Notes: a model not told the origin generated them from the sequence alone. A DNA stretch of 64,000 bases from Micromussa lordhowensis (GCA_964020085.1 OZ026599.1:31615625-31679624); one strand, 5' to 3'. Positions 11,281 through 23,133 are shown, numbered from the stretch's first letter. Program-made: numbers and translations.

Positions 11281-12126
11281 TAGTAAGATATGATGTAATC
11301 TTACAGTGCAAAATGCTATGGCTCATTAAAATTACAGTAAGTCCAAGGGAAATTAGTTTTGCTTCGAGTTAGCGGGGAGTTCGAGTTATCGAGGGTTCGG
11401 ATTATCGGGGTTCAACGGTATAAATCTTTTTGCATTTCTTTGCCGTCCTTTATAAAACAAGACTGACGTGAAATGACCAAGTTCTGCTTAGTCTGAGGAA
11501 CGCGAACTTAACGACGGCTAATTTTTCGTATATCCATTTGGAATTGAACGGCATTGCATATTTAGCTTGGGCGACGTTTTTACAGTCATTGGCGTACCGA
11601 ACAGATCTCGACAACTGCGAATTTCGCTGGTAAGATATAAATTCCTTTTTATTAGGCGTTGTCCTTGACATCGGCGTCATTGGTTGCTTGAGTTCCCTAT
11701 TATTGTACTGTGCTGGTGAGAATCGCTCACTCTTTCTCTCATTTTATTCTTTCGTGCAGTTATAGTTGTTCGATAATTTGGCGTTAGATCTGAATGAGTC
11801 ACTATCAGGACGATTTGCTTTTTAGTTCGGTCAAAATGCACCGAGAACAAAACGATAAGCTAGATGCAAGGTAAATTGTTGAAGGGAAAGCATGTTTCAT
11901 TAACCAAAATATAATAAATAGTGTCAAAATATAATAGTGTCAAAATAAATATAGCGTCCCCATTTAGCACTGTTGTGCTAAATGGGAACACTATAAATAA
12001 ATAACCAAATATCTCAAATAGAACATAAACTGTTAAGAATCCCAACTGGTGGGAGGCTGACCAGTTGGCTATTTACACAACGCTGTCGAGGAGTTGAACT
12101 CGAGACTACCGACAACAAACCAAGAT

Positions 12127-12214
12127 AGTGGTAGGATGAAGGATTTGAACCAGGGACCAGGGACCTCCAGATTTCAAATCCAGAACCCTAAACCACTCGG
12201 CACGCCACCTACAC
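12127..12214 (-). mobile_element. Degenerate tRNA-Ser-like sequence (SINE head or tRNA pseudogene)
   Basis: The minus strand carries GGTGGCGTGCCGAGTGGTTT (A-box region), an anticodon-loop-like TTTGAAA that would read TGA (serine), a longer variable arm, and GGTTCAAATCC (B box). The acceptor and T stems pair poorly. It lies beside the LINE at 12236-13525. Confidence 0.45.
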
Positions 12215-12235
12215 TGCAAACTAGCTAGACCATGT

Positions 12236-13525
12236 TATTTTTTTATTTTTTTTATTTTTTTTTTTGTATTTTTTTTTATTTGCACTGTAAAGGTAGTTAC
12301 AAACACGGTACATAACTCTACTTACATACATCTACTTACAATACGGCACGTTACTGAGTTTACATTCATTGCTTACTTACAATACACTATGTTACTTACT
12401 TGTAAACATCACTTATACGACATTAACTGCCTACATTACGTTACTTTAGCTTACACGATATTTCATTACAATACACTGCATTACTTGCTTACATACATCA
12501 CTTACAATACATTACATAACCTGACAATACGTTGCATTACTTACTTACTGTATGTTGTTATTGTTTAGGCCTGTGACTCCTTCCGTTTTTATGAAACTGG
12601 ACCACTTCTTTAAAAAAATATTTTGTTTGTTTGATATAGAGGCAATGTTACGTTCGATTTCAATTTTGTCATATACAAGATTTACGAAATCTGCGAACTG
12701 AAATTTAACGCTGTTTAATGATTTGTAGTAGAGGAAGTATTTACCTATGAGAATTAGGTGGTTTAGGGTTGAACAAGAAGACCAATTCGTGAGAACTCCG
12801 TAAATAATTTCGTTCTTGGATAGGCTAAGGGTGTTTTTAGAAACAGACTGATACCATTTAATAAAATGCGACCAGAAAGAATTAGAAATGGGGCACGATA
12901 CGAATAAGTGACCGACTGTTTGGTCTACGTTTGTACAAAAGGGACAATGAGGTACAAAATGCAATTGGTGTAGAGAATGTTATGAATAATCTTGTATTGG
13001 AATATTGAAAGTTTAATTTCTTTAGTCACGAGAAAGGGTAAGGAGTATATTTTCTGACGCTCGTGGATATCGAAACCACATTCTATAAGTCTTTTCTCAG
13101 CCGTAGGAGGAGGGAAATTCTGACAATCAATTAGCGATTTGTAAATTGTTTTGCACGTAAGCATATCGATTTCAGGTAAATTAACTGTGGCGGCTTGCTG
13201 TTCCTGTTTAAGATATTTTTTCCATTGACTTGGTATTGCTGAAAGGAGGCCGTGATACTGTAAAAAGTTACTTTTCACCTTAAATTTTCGTGAGAATTCG
13301 TTGAAAGACAGAAATTGATTATTGTAATCATCGAGGAGACAGGAAAGTTTATGAATACCGGCATGATGCCAGTTTCGAAAGTACACGGAGGCTTTGTTGA
13401 TTGTTATGAATCGATTATTCCAAACAATTTGGTCCAGGACGTCTTTCTTTGTTGTAGGAACAACTTTATTCAATTCTTGCCAGTGCGAGATTATGTCTTT
13501 GTAGAAAGTTGGTAGTTTTGCACCA
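12236..13525 (-). pseudogene. 5'-truncated LINE (L1/Tx1-like) with poly-A tail
   Basis: Two overlapping frames (13473-12925 and 12964-12545) form one ORF2 C-terminus broken by a frameshift near 12950. The second contains CPFCTNVDQTVGHLFVSCP followed by FW, the Cys-Cys-His-Cys signature at the end of L1/Tx1-type reverse transcriptase proteins. A 3' region with repeated CTTACAATAC-like words (about 12290-12545) ends in an A-rich tail (plus-strand T tract, about 12237-12285). It is absent from unit 1, so it inserted after the duplication. Not active. Confidence 0.7.
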
Positions 13526-14546
13526 TGTTATTTCAGTAGGTTTCCATCATAGTTAATAGAGGGAAATGGTTAAGAAGCCAACAGGCTAAGATTTATGTTG
13601 GAAGGTCGTTATGCATGAATTACATAATCGCAATTTTTCTATTGGTTAGTTGTGTAAGCACATGTGACCACCTTTTGTATTTTGCCAGGTTCTGTGCAGG
13701 GTCAACTCTAAAATAGCCAACAGAAACATACAACAAATCTGCCAGGTTTCATAACCATTTCCTTCTATTAACTATGTTTCCATCGATGAAAACGTGTCTT
13801 CGAAGTTTGGACTTTTTGAGATCACGCTCAGGAAAGCATTCCTTCGAGAGGCAAAGAGAGGGAAAGAGAGGCAAATTTAATATTCGGACTGTCCTTAATA
13901 TTGGTGTCCATTTTTAAGCAAAATCAAAGTCAGCCATTATATCCAATGTGAAGTTTATAACACGGAATTAAAGCGCAAATTTGGCTGGTATTTGGCTGGT
14001 ATTTTTCATAAAAAATGTATTTTTTGTGATATATTAAAACCATTCATATAAACAGACAAACATAACTTGACCCCATTTAAGTCTATCGTTTTGTGCTTTT
14101 GACGATTGACGGTTAATTTTTTGGCCATTTGACGGTTGACGGTTAATCCCATTGAGGCCCTCATTTCTGAGCTTGGTTAATTTTTAAGCTACGTCGCCTT
14201 TGTCATCTAGGCAAGAGAAAAAAATGGCTATAACCCTCCTAGCGAAATCCTAAATCCTATAATATAGTCCTGAAACTATATTGCATATTAGCGTCTAAAA
14301 GAATTCTCGATCAAAGAAGGCGCAAGGGAAAAACTTGAAAAAGTTTGTTTGAGCGTACATCGCGTCTTTATCAGCTTAGCAATCTTTTAACCTCGAAAAA
14401 AACCTCTCAAGAATCCAAAACACTGGCAAAATGAACGGACCCTGGCCGCAAAACACAAGAGATCGGTAGTGCACAAATTAAGCTCTCACATTTTAAGACA
14501 AACGCTGGCTTAGCCAGGAAAAGATTTCATTTTGTTCTGAACTAAA

Positions 14547-15446
14547 TTACGGGCTTACTGCGTGAAATCTTTTTAGCATCAAACATTTCTTGAACTCGTG
14601 TTTGAATGCGCGATTCATGAAACCATAAATGAAAGGGTTGACAAAACTCGACGAGAAAATCAGGAGGGTTCCAAAAAGTGTGAGCTCACGTGGTAGTGAT
14701 ACTGAAATTGACATAGTCAAAATGACATGAGCCGGCATCCAAAGACTAGCAAAGCCAAGGACTGTGACGAACAACGTTTTGGTAACCTTAACATCTTGAA
14801 CATTTGAAGCTTGCCAAGAAACATTGGCATTGTGAGTGTTAACCACTCTGTAAATCCTCCAGTAACAGAAAGCCATGATAAAATACGGCAAGTAAAATAA
14901 AACAACCAGAAAAGACGTACTGAAACCAATTGGCTGATGAAAATCAAGTATGCAAACTCCAAAATGTGGGTTTGGTTTGGCGGGAAAACCGAACGCAAAC
15001 ACAGCGAGAAGCCATACAAAAATTGGAGTTATCCAAACCACAGACGCTGTTAGAATGATGAATTTCTTTTTAAATGTAGCTTGGTATTTGGACGCCTTCA
15101 CAATTTTGTAATATCTGTTCAATGCCATGAGTGTCATGGTGTATAAGGAGATTATCGTCAGGGACAACTTCATAATGGCCGAGACATAACACAACGAGGT
15201 CCCAAACGGCCATCTGCTGGATGCTAGGAAAGCAGCCGATAGTGGCATTGTGCACAAAGCTTGTAGAATGTCGCTCAAAGCCAAGGAGATGATGTAATAG
15301 TTACTTGGACAGCGTAGCATCGGGTTTCTGTATACAGCAAAGCAGACTAGGAGATTTCCAATAAGTGAAAGAATCATCACCAGCGAAAATATGGCAGTCT
15401 CTGAAACTACAGTAGCTGTATTTCTATCTTCAAGATTCTGAGGCAT
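14547..15446 (-). CDS. Class A (rhodopsin-like) GPCR, copy 2
   Basis: Intact 299-residue single-exon receptor, sister of the copy at 3645-4544. It keeps N31, D59, C86/C165, NRY 110-112, W138, P187, LWMP 235-238 and NPFIY 270-274. It differs from copy 1 at 14 positions: 4, 85, 97, 136, 155, 172, 178, 184, 243, 245, 248, 249, 250 and 268. All lie in the N-terminus, extracellular loops or membrane segments and none in the intracellular loops or tail. Both genes have the same length and start context. The ligand is unknown. The conserved G-protein-facing side suggests the same coupling in both copies; this is inference. Confidence 0.9.
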   Translation of the reverse strand: MPQNLEDRNTATVVSETAIFSLVMILSLIGNLLVCFAVYRNPMLRCPSNYYIISLALSDILQALCTMPLSAAFLASSRWPFGTSLCYVSAIMKLSLTIISLYTMTLMALNRYYKIVKASKYQATFKKKFIILTASVVWITPIFVWLLAVFAFGFPAKPNPHFGVCILDFHQPIGFSTSFLVVLFYLPYFIMAFCYWRIYRVVNTHNANVSWQASNVQDVKVTKTLFVTVLGFASLWMPAHVILTMSISVSLPRELTLFGTLLIFSSSFVNPFIYGFMNRAFKHEFKKCLMLKRFHAVSP

Positions 15447-16039
15447 TGTGCTTCTCTTCCCTTTACCCTCGGTTGTTTCTGTGCAATTGTTATAATATTT
15501 TTGCCCCTTTAAGTCTAAACGATGGGCTAAAAGACTTAAGATGAAGCTCTAGACTTCTGTATTCTCCAAAGTTCTTCGAACAAATTAAATCTTTTGAGGC
15601 TTGAATCACTTGATAATCCTGTTCCCACTGATCAGACGCCGTCGTCGTTTTCGTTTGCAAGGCAAAAATGAAGCTTTCTTTGCCAAGAAGACTCTACATG
15701 ATGATTAGACAGCCGCTGTGACAAACCTTGGTCAATATACTTTAATTACTGTATCCATTGTTTAAAAAGAAACTTCTCCTAAGTTTTTTTTTAATTAAAA
15801 CTGGTTTATTTGAATAAGCCCCTCATGCACTTCGGTTTTTGATTAAAACTAGTTTATTTGAATAAATCCCTTCTGCACTTTCAGTAAGTCAAAAGAAAGA
15901 AAATCTCCCATTTGTCAGACCGACTGATAGGTTTCCGGAACAATCACCCACAACAAATAAATGGTTTAATGTATTTTTTTTTCTTTTCTTTGAAAAATAT
16001 TCTTTCCTTTACTGTTACCGGAACTTTTATTTTGATTAA

Positions 16040-16139
16040 TCAGTAATAATAATAACAATCTTTTATTAGGAGGCTCCATCACTAAAAGTGGTTTACATAG
16101 AGGTCCTAATATTAGATATATTAGATATATATAGATTAA
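16040..16139 (-). mobile_element. 100-bp insertion, probable LINE/SINE 3' end
   Basis: It is absent at the matching site in unit 1 (about 5137) and bordered by GATTAA at 16034-16039 and 16134-16139. It contains an AATAATAATAACAATCTTTT tract, which is the simple-repeat tail of a minus-strand element, and no coding sequence. Confidence 0.6.
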
Positions 16140-16379
16140 CTTCAGTCTCAATGGAGTTGTTTATGTATTTTTCGTAATGAAAATGCATTTTTCGTGCACA
16201 CAAGATATGTATAATTTAATTTCAACATGTAAATATGCAAGAATATACTTCCTTAGTTCCACCGATAAAAATATTCCTACAGTTATTAAAATGGTTATCT
16301 TTGCTTGTAATGATTTTATTATAACTATAATTATTATGATTTTTTGGGTTTTTTGACATTATGGACCACGGTCACATCT

Positions 16380-16527
16380 CAAAAAAGTACCCTGTCGTCA
16401 TCTTTGCTTTCAAATATTTTTACTCGCCTATTTGGCGAGCAATCATTCTCTCCGAAAGTGAAGAATGATCATCCCAGTATAGTTTCCAATTTAAGCAATT
16501 GGAAAGAAGAAGCCTGAAAAAAAATCA

Positions 16528-16561
<34 letters not shown>

Positions 16562-16605
16562 GATACCGGTGCGATGCTCTACCAACTGAGCTATGAAGCC
16601 ACACA
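16380..16605 (-). mobile_element. tRNA-derived SINE, unit 2 copy
   Basis: Copy of the SINE at 5375-5606. The tRNA-like head (16529-16600) is identical to the unit 1 head, with the same intact A and B boxes. Confidence 0.7.
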
Positions 16606-16734
16606 TTGGGAGCGGGGTCAGTTTATTCATTTATTTGTTCATTCTCTCCCTTCGGAAAGATACTCGTAGAATTATAATTCGTTTTGGTTTGCGACAAGTG
16701 TTCACTATTCCTATGTTAAAAATTTGAAATACAT

Positions 16735-16870
16735 CGCGTAGAATTCTCCGATCATACTTCATAGAAGATCGTCCCAGTAATGAACTTCACACTTTACATG
16801 GTAGCATGGCATTCGAACCCTGCTTGAGTTCTGTCGTGTAACTACTCATGCTATGAATTCTTCAGTTCGT
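16735..16870 (-). mobile_element. SINE-like segment with pol III B box, unit 2 copy
   Basis: Counterpart of 9600-9765, again with GGTTCGAATGCC-type B-box wording, here carrying one base change inside the box. Confidence 0.35.
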
Positions 16871-17589
16871 GTAGTAAGTATATCGTTCTCCCACAGCATA
16901 TCTGTTATATGATATTGAACTTATTTCCCTGACTTATTTTCCTGACTTATTTCTCTGACTTATATCCCTTTGCATCTTCATGTACATCCACGAAGAACCA
17001 AGGGAGACACGAGAGGAAATATATTTCTATATGACAATCGGCGAGACGATACGATCCTAACAACAGCATGTCACTGCCTCTGGTAGTTAGTATCATCCGC
17101 CGCTAGTTTCAAAATCATATGAAATTGATCTTATTAGAAGATAAAAATGCAGCATTGTGGTGGTACAGACACAGGAAGAAGGAAAGAGCCGGTGGGTCAT
17201 TTCGTACACCAAAAACAAGGCAAGTGCATAACCCTCTTCAAATTTTCCCAAATGTTTTTTGCGTACTTTTTTGGCACAAGCAAACCTTTTTGTTATCTTA
17301 GCAGTACCCAGTGTGCCTGTAATCGATTTCTGACTATGAATAAGTAGGCACAGTTTAAAATCTTTCAGTTTAGCATTTTATTGCGTCCCCGCAGATACAA
17401 AGACTGTATCTCAGGTAATTCCTAGAAACGCCGCCGCCTGGGAACGAGGTTGGATCTCCCCAGCGTTCCGTGTAAAACAACGGTACACAAATTAAAAGCG
17501 CAATTTACTGCCTGAATGAAGGTAGACGAGAAGCAGCCATTCCACGGTCCGTTACCCTGATGAGAGGGTATCGATCAGTGGAAGTGGAG

Positions 17590-18140
17590 CTGCATGAATG
17601 AATGAATGACTTTATTTTGCATGGAGGAACAGTCAGCTCAGAAGCTAGTTTGCAGGATTTCCATGAAAATACATCAAGATACAAAAATAAAATTAAAAAT
17701 ACTAAAAAATCCGGCAACCATTCACAAGAGTCTATCACAATACAATATATAAAATACTAAGGGATTAAAAATCAGTTAAAATTACAAAAGATTAAAAATC
17801 AAAATTCTGTACTAGCCTAATAAATTCCTTGGTATCAGCCTTGTCGCGAACCTTGTCTGGAAGCATATTCCATTGTTTCGCTGCATAATACTTAAATGAA
17901 TTGAGACCATGTTTAGTACTATTGACCTTGGGTAATGAAAGTATGTTTTTTCTCTTAAATTATACTTATGGTCTCTAGTCTTAATTAGATTTATTATACT
18001 TAAGGGAGCTCTGCCCTGGAAAGAGCAATTAATGGTGATAAGCATATCCTGAATGCGGCGACTCTCTAAAGTACTCCCTATACCAATCCTCTGTAATAGT
18101 TCGTTGTATGGTACTGTCATGCTATGCAATTCTCCACTCT
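17590..18140 (-). pseudogene. LINE ORF2 C-terminal fragment, unit 2 copy
   Basis: Counterpart of 10785-11280. It keeps the six residues TLESRR lost in unit 1. A one-base change near 17940 shifts the frame, so the conserved end is out of register. Different lesions in the two copies show independent decay after duplication. Confidence 0.6.
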
Positions 18141-18143
18141 AGT

Positions 18144-19828
18144 GAGTGTAGCATCCGGACAGCAACTTACAGCTGTACAACATCTTTAGCCAGCTACTCA
18201 TCAAATGGCGCCATTGTCCGGTTGCAGCTCCTTGGTATCAAAACCAATCTAACGGCCACGCAATAATGATACATCTAAGCTTCATGTGAAGGGTATATCA
18301 GTTTTTCATCATAATTGACCAGATCTTGCTCTCTTGCATGGAGCAAGTTGAAGCTTGAGACATTTCAGCAACATAAGAAATAATAAAAGACGCGTCCATT
18401 TCATTACCTAACCTGAAGAGGGAGAATTTAGAGAGACTATTTGAGGTATTAAAGTACTTCCGAATTTTTCTTGATACTTTTCCAAACTAAGTGGTTTCTT
18501 CCTGACGGATTTTTACTAGCGCATAACAAGAGCGCAAAGTGTTGGAAATTCGCGTCTTTCGTTAGGAACAATAGGCCTTTTGTCGTTCCATTTGAGACCA
18601 TGTGATGAAAATTTTCTTGAGAATTCTCGCGTTCAAATTTTCAAATTATCGCGTGTATATGAATGATTTTTTTATATCAATAAAAGAACAATTCTGTAGA
18701 AAAACATCGCTTGGTCTGTAATGGAAAATTAAACTGCTCAAGCTAAAAAGGTCTATTTCGTAACAAAAGGTGCTGCTCGTGCCTATACTAATTCGCTAGT
18801 GAAAACAAACCTTTAGCACAAGAAAGCCCATAATAAAATACCGTGTTGTATCATAACCAAGTCTACACAGCCTCATGCGTGCACACATCTCACTAGTGCA
18901 GTTTGGTTTACGTTTCATCAACCACGAGGAACGTGCGCACTTCTCTCAGATAGAACGACGGCTAATAAGCTTCTTTTTAAATCTCATGACAATTTCATGA
19001 CAGTAAATTAGAATTTTAAATTTTGTTTCTTGTAAAAAAAAAAGGAAATAAGAGGTTATAAATTGCTAGTTTTATGTAAAAAAAGGTAAGGTGAGCATTG
19101 TTCGTTGGGAACCTGCCATATTTCATGACTTAGAATTTCAGATTAGAGTTAAACAAATCAAGTGGTTGGAAAACATTTCCTGTACGAAAACAATAGAGGA
19201 GAGAAAACTAAGAATCACACATATTAATTTTGGCACTTAAATGATATACATATTTTGGCCGCTTTAAAAGCTGCCAAGAAGGAAGGCTTATTTCTTTGAT
19301 ACTTGATTGACAAGCTGTCATTAAAAACAAAACAAAGCGAAACGAAAAAAAAAACAGGCTATTCAGGAATCGTGTCATGCGGCATACAAAGATATGTCAT
19401 CCATTTGTTTATTACGGGGATGAACCGACTGTCGCATAAGTAATTTTCAATAATTACCAAAGCATACAGAACTACGCAAGTTTTCCGCTGTCGTGTGTAT
19501 TTGCATTTTGTAGGGTCAACGAGACAAGTAGCAAAGCCGAGAAGATTTCATTTCATCACGTCGTGAGCAGCACGCAGAGCTTTTACCCAAATATTGGAAT
19601 AATTTTCTTTGATTCTGATTACTGGTCTCTCGTCTTCGAGATTTGCCAAGTTCACTATGATGTAACCGCCAAAGATTCATCACCGCTAGCAAGAACAGTT
19701 TTGTTAAATTGTGTTCGACAACCCTCAACGATAGTTTGAGCCGTCACAAGTTAAAGGAACAAAGCGGGACATTGCAAGGACGAAAAAGACTGAACGTTTA
19801 GCGTCACAATAGGCTGCAAATTAAAACA
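18144..19828. other. Intergenic, no gene seen; possible 5' region of the small gene
   Basis: No supported coding frame or repeat. The last 100 bases before 19829 could be promoter and 5' UTR of the small membrane protein gene, but I see no convincing TATA box. Confidence 0.4.
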
Positions 19829-19993
19829 ATGAATGTACCTGCTATTCTTGGTCTCGTTGGACTGGTTGTTTTTCTTCTCGCCGCCATTTTGTTATATATT
19901 TGTAAGAAAAGGCTTGGCGTGGAGCCACAGAAGTCTTCCTCGGCAAGTGCCAGCATTGTGAACCACGAAGGAGAAGAGTGGGACGCCGTTTAG
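19829..19993 (+). CDS. Candidate 54-residue single-pass membrane protein
   Basis: The ORF from ATG 19829 to TAG 19991-19993 begins MNVPAILGLVGLVVFLLA and continues into a strong hydrophobic segment (about residues 4-24). A basic KKR stop-transfer cluster (26-28), a Ser/Ala-rich linker (36-42) and an acidic end (EGEEWDAV) follow. The start context AAAACAATGA is good. The layout (short lumenal N-terminus, one membrane segment, charged cytosolic tail) is that of a small integral membrane protein. I do not recognise a family. It is shorter than usual ORF cut-offs. About 1.5 kb downstream an AATAAA (21454-21459) could end a long 3' UTR. Expression is unproven. Confidence 0.5.
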   Translation: MNVPAILGLVGLVVFLLAAILLYICKKRLGVEPQKSSSASASIVNHEGEEWDAV

Positions 19994-21480
19994 TCTCAAT
20001 CGGCCAGGGTTCTCAGGTGTCAAAAGCACGTTGTTTTACTCAGTTGATACAAAACTGTGCTATTGCGAAAGATTCAATATGGAAAGTTGTGTTTCGAGCT
20101 TTCATTAACTGACCAACAGAGCAATGGATACTGCAAATAACGTACAGGCGATGATTAGATACAACACGCACCTGCCATGGCATAATGGCGGATCGTGTTT
20201 CAGATCGAGCAGTACAGTAAGTTGAAAACGAGTGTTCTGTGCAAATCCGTCGACATTCTAATTTCAAGCACATGTACTTGATGGAACCTATTTCTTTCCT
20301 CTACGGCATTTTTTTGGCTACATGGCTCGATACAGAAATTCGATCGAGATCTGATCTTCAAGGTGACAGAATGCTAATTCTACTTTACTCCGCCAGATGT
20401 ATTCGTAATTTAATCCAACTAGACATTACCCAGAGCACGTACATGCAAGCCTGTTCGAAGGTCTTGAAATCAGATAATATTCGCTCAAGGTATTTTTGTT
20501 TTCTACAGTGCGGTGTATGGTATAGACAAAATGAAAACACTTAATTTTAGGACAGTCTAGCCACGAATGAATAAATTGGACCAAGATAAGGAAAACGGAG
20601 ATCAACGTTAAACGCAGGCTAATATATATTAATATTAATATATTGTGTTTCTTATATTTTTTTTAATTTTTAATTTTTTTCTAGTTATTTTTAACGAATG
20701 TCCCTATAGGGTGCATGTTTCAAACAAAGCCGAACTTTGCTTAATGAATGTATATAATTAAAGCGGTAAAACACTGACGTTGAAGACCGCGCTCTGATGC
20801 AATCACTTGGCATAAATATTATTAAAATACGTATTTTATTATTACTATTATTATTATGAGTGTTACTTTGTTCTATGTTATTTACTCCTCTTATTTCATG
20901 TCAAGCAGCTAGCCTACAACTTCAAGGGGAACCGCTATTTTGAATTAATAACGAAAGTTACGATTTTGTCTTGGATTTTATCTTCTTCGAGCTTCAATCG
21001 AATTTCAAAATTTAAGCTCTAAGTCGTAGAAATACAGAGGTCGATGCATAGTTACATTTTCATGGCAGATAAAATGTTATTTAAATAGCTGCTTTTTGTC
21101 ACTTGCATGTGTTTTGCTTGGAGGCAGCTTAAACTAAAGGCGCCTTTGTTTTGTAATGTAAATTTTTGTTATTAAGAAACACTTAGCGGCAGGAAGTAGA
21201 CTATATTCAAATGACAATATGTCGAGAATATTTGAAAGTTACATTATTTTGTTGAACGCGGTTAGAAGCTGCTTCAAAGATGAAAGCAATACAAATTGGA
21301 CAATGTCAAAGACGCTCTGTTGTTTTGGTTTCAAATCAATCTCCTGAAGTCAAGCCTAATTCAATGTGACTGTTTATTTCCCTTTAATATTCGTAATTGA
21401 AATTTTGTGATGTAGAAGAAAACATACATCTATTCAGTCTGCTGTGAGTTTAGAATAAAAAAAACCCTAATAATATATAA
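19994..21480 (+). other. Non-coding stretch, possible long 3' UTR of the small gene
   Basis: No supported gene. It is AT-rich and ends near AATAAA at 21454-21459. Assignment as 3' UTR of the ORF at 19829-19993 rests only on position. Confidence 0.25.
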
Positions 21481-21860
21481 TGAAATCAATACATTGGCGT
21501 GTGTTTATTTTCCCTCCGTTTGTATTACCTCAAGAAAAGCTTGCAGCACAAGGAGGGGGCAAATATAACTTGGTTTATTTTTATTTTTATTCAGCAGACT
21601 TCTCTGGTTCTACTTGATAATTCATGGATTGATATTATATAGAGGAGAAACCATCAGTTGATTATTATTAGGATAAAAAGACAAAAGGGCAATGCATGTA
21701 AATAAAAATTGATACCGCAGATTTTCCTTCAATTCACAGCAAATTAAATGTCAGCAGTTTTTCTTCCTTTCGTCTTTTTTCTTTTCTTTCTTCTGCCTCT
21801 GAATATGGTAACGTAATTACACTATGGTATTTTATTATTTTCAACTCGCCTATTATAATA

Positions 21861-22012
21861 GCCCAATTTCGATATATTAAAATTCAGCCTAAAACAATAG
21901 CCCTCAGCACGAGGCTCGTGGGAATAAACCCCACAAACTCTGTAGTTATTCCCACGAGCCTCGTGCTGAGGTCTATTGTTTTAGGCTGAATTTTAATATA
22001 TCTAAATTGGGC
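21861..22012. mobile_element. Foldback MITE with ~68-bp arms
   Basis: Near-perfect inverted repeat. The left arm runs from GCCCAATTTCGATATATTAA through CAGCACGAGGCTCGTGGGAA; the right arm is its complement with about three changes; the loop is about 16 nt. No coding capacity. Confidence 0.75.
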
Positions 22013-22845
22013 CATTGATACGATGTGCAAGGTTTTACCGCAAGTTCGGCTCTGAAACGGATGTATTTATATTCACATTGCGAATTTCAATCGTTCAGGG
22101 CCGTATCGATGAATTGTCGGCGAATTAATGTTATATACAACAAAGAAACAAAAACAATGGGGCCGAGAAGTTTTAAAATGAGTTCTTGACCAAAACCTTT
22201 CATGTGAAATGAGTTTGATTTGCATGAAAATCAAAATGAACCTGTAGGTGGAACATATTTTCATATTCAGGAATGGTTTCGCACGAAAACTCGTTTTCGC
22301 TCGGAAATGGCCTATTAACGTTTTGATTTTCAGTCTAGTTTTTTTTAATTTTTTACTAATTTTTTTTTACTTGACAAACAATTAGTACATAATTTAACAT
22401 GGCGCATCTCTCCTTTCCGAGATCTCCGTAACACCAACACCTCCAAATTACGGACAGTTCAGCTGGTCACTGGGTAAACAGAATTTAAGTAATTTCGATC
22501 TCTAAAAAAGAAAAACTCCAAATGGTCTGAATGAAAGCCGTCTGTAAACAATGGCGACTACACGTTGAAGAACGGAAGCCGACATTACTTTAACTTCGCA
22601 TCCCCCCCCCCCCCCCCATCACCATTTCATATGCCCCTATTGCGATTATCGAGACGTTCTAACAGTCCAAAACAACGTAAAAGAGGGGGTCAGAAGGACC
22701 AATGCTGAAACAAGGGAATTTCTCGCTGTTATACCTTAAATAATCACATCTCGAGAATTTAACTTTATATTTCGTTATATTATATTTCAGCGGCGTATTT
22801 TCTTAAGGGGTGTTTGCTATACAATATTTTGAATATACTGACAAT

Positions 22846-22852
22846 AATAATG

Positions 22853-22895
<43 letters not shown>
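22846..22895. repeat. (AAT)n microsatellite
   Basis: Almost pure AAT trinucleotide run. It probably marks the 3' tail of the minus-strand LINE remnant at 23134-23283. Confidence 0.8.
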
Positions 22896-22898
<3 letters not shown>

Positions 22899-23133
22899 CT
22901 TTAATTTATTAACGTGCCTGTCAAAATCTAGCAGAGGGGATTCCACACTGCTAACAGGGAACACCTAACTATCTACATTATAATCTAAGAAAATACAAAA
23001 ACGAATCAATAAAAAACTACTAAGACTAAAATTAAAAACTACTATTGATAACTCACTAACATAAATACCACAGAACTCTAATTCTAATTATACAAAAACT
23101 TATCGCTAATAACGTAATTGAGAAAGTTTAAAA

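Larger units (their letters stand above)
2053..11281. repeat. Tandem segmental duplication, unit 1
   Basis: This block matches 11282-18143 in the same order and orientation. It begins near the shared TGTAATCTTACAGTGCAAAA and ends near GCAATCCTCCACTCTAGT, whose counterpart in unit 2 is at about 18127-18143. It contains a GPCR gene, a tRNA-derived SINE, a second SINE-like segment and a LINE 3' fragment, all present in both units. Extra material unique to unit 1 is the DNA transposon at 5640-9504, about 400 bp with a palindrome at about 2998-3390, and about 300 bp near 10332-10640. Edges are good to about 20 bp. Confidence 0.85.
11282..18143. repeat. Tandem segmental duplication, unit 2
   Basis: Direct repeat of unit 1 (2053-11281) without the DNA transposon. 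Insertions unique to this copy: about 1.95 kb holding a LINE (about 11690-13640), about 225 bp at 14230-14455, and 100 bp at 16040-16139 flanked by GATTAA. The shared content is the GPCR gene, the tRNA-derived SINE, the second SINE-like segment and the LINE tail. The right edge is near 18143, where similarity to unit 1 ends. Confidence 0.85.

Noticed and set aside
20239..20544. 101-residue plus-strand frame after the small membrane protein ORF
   Set aside because: No domain or pattern; it may simply be 3' UTR.
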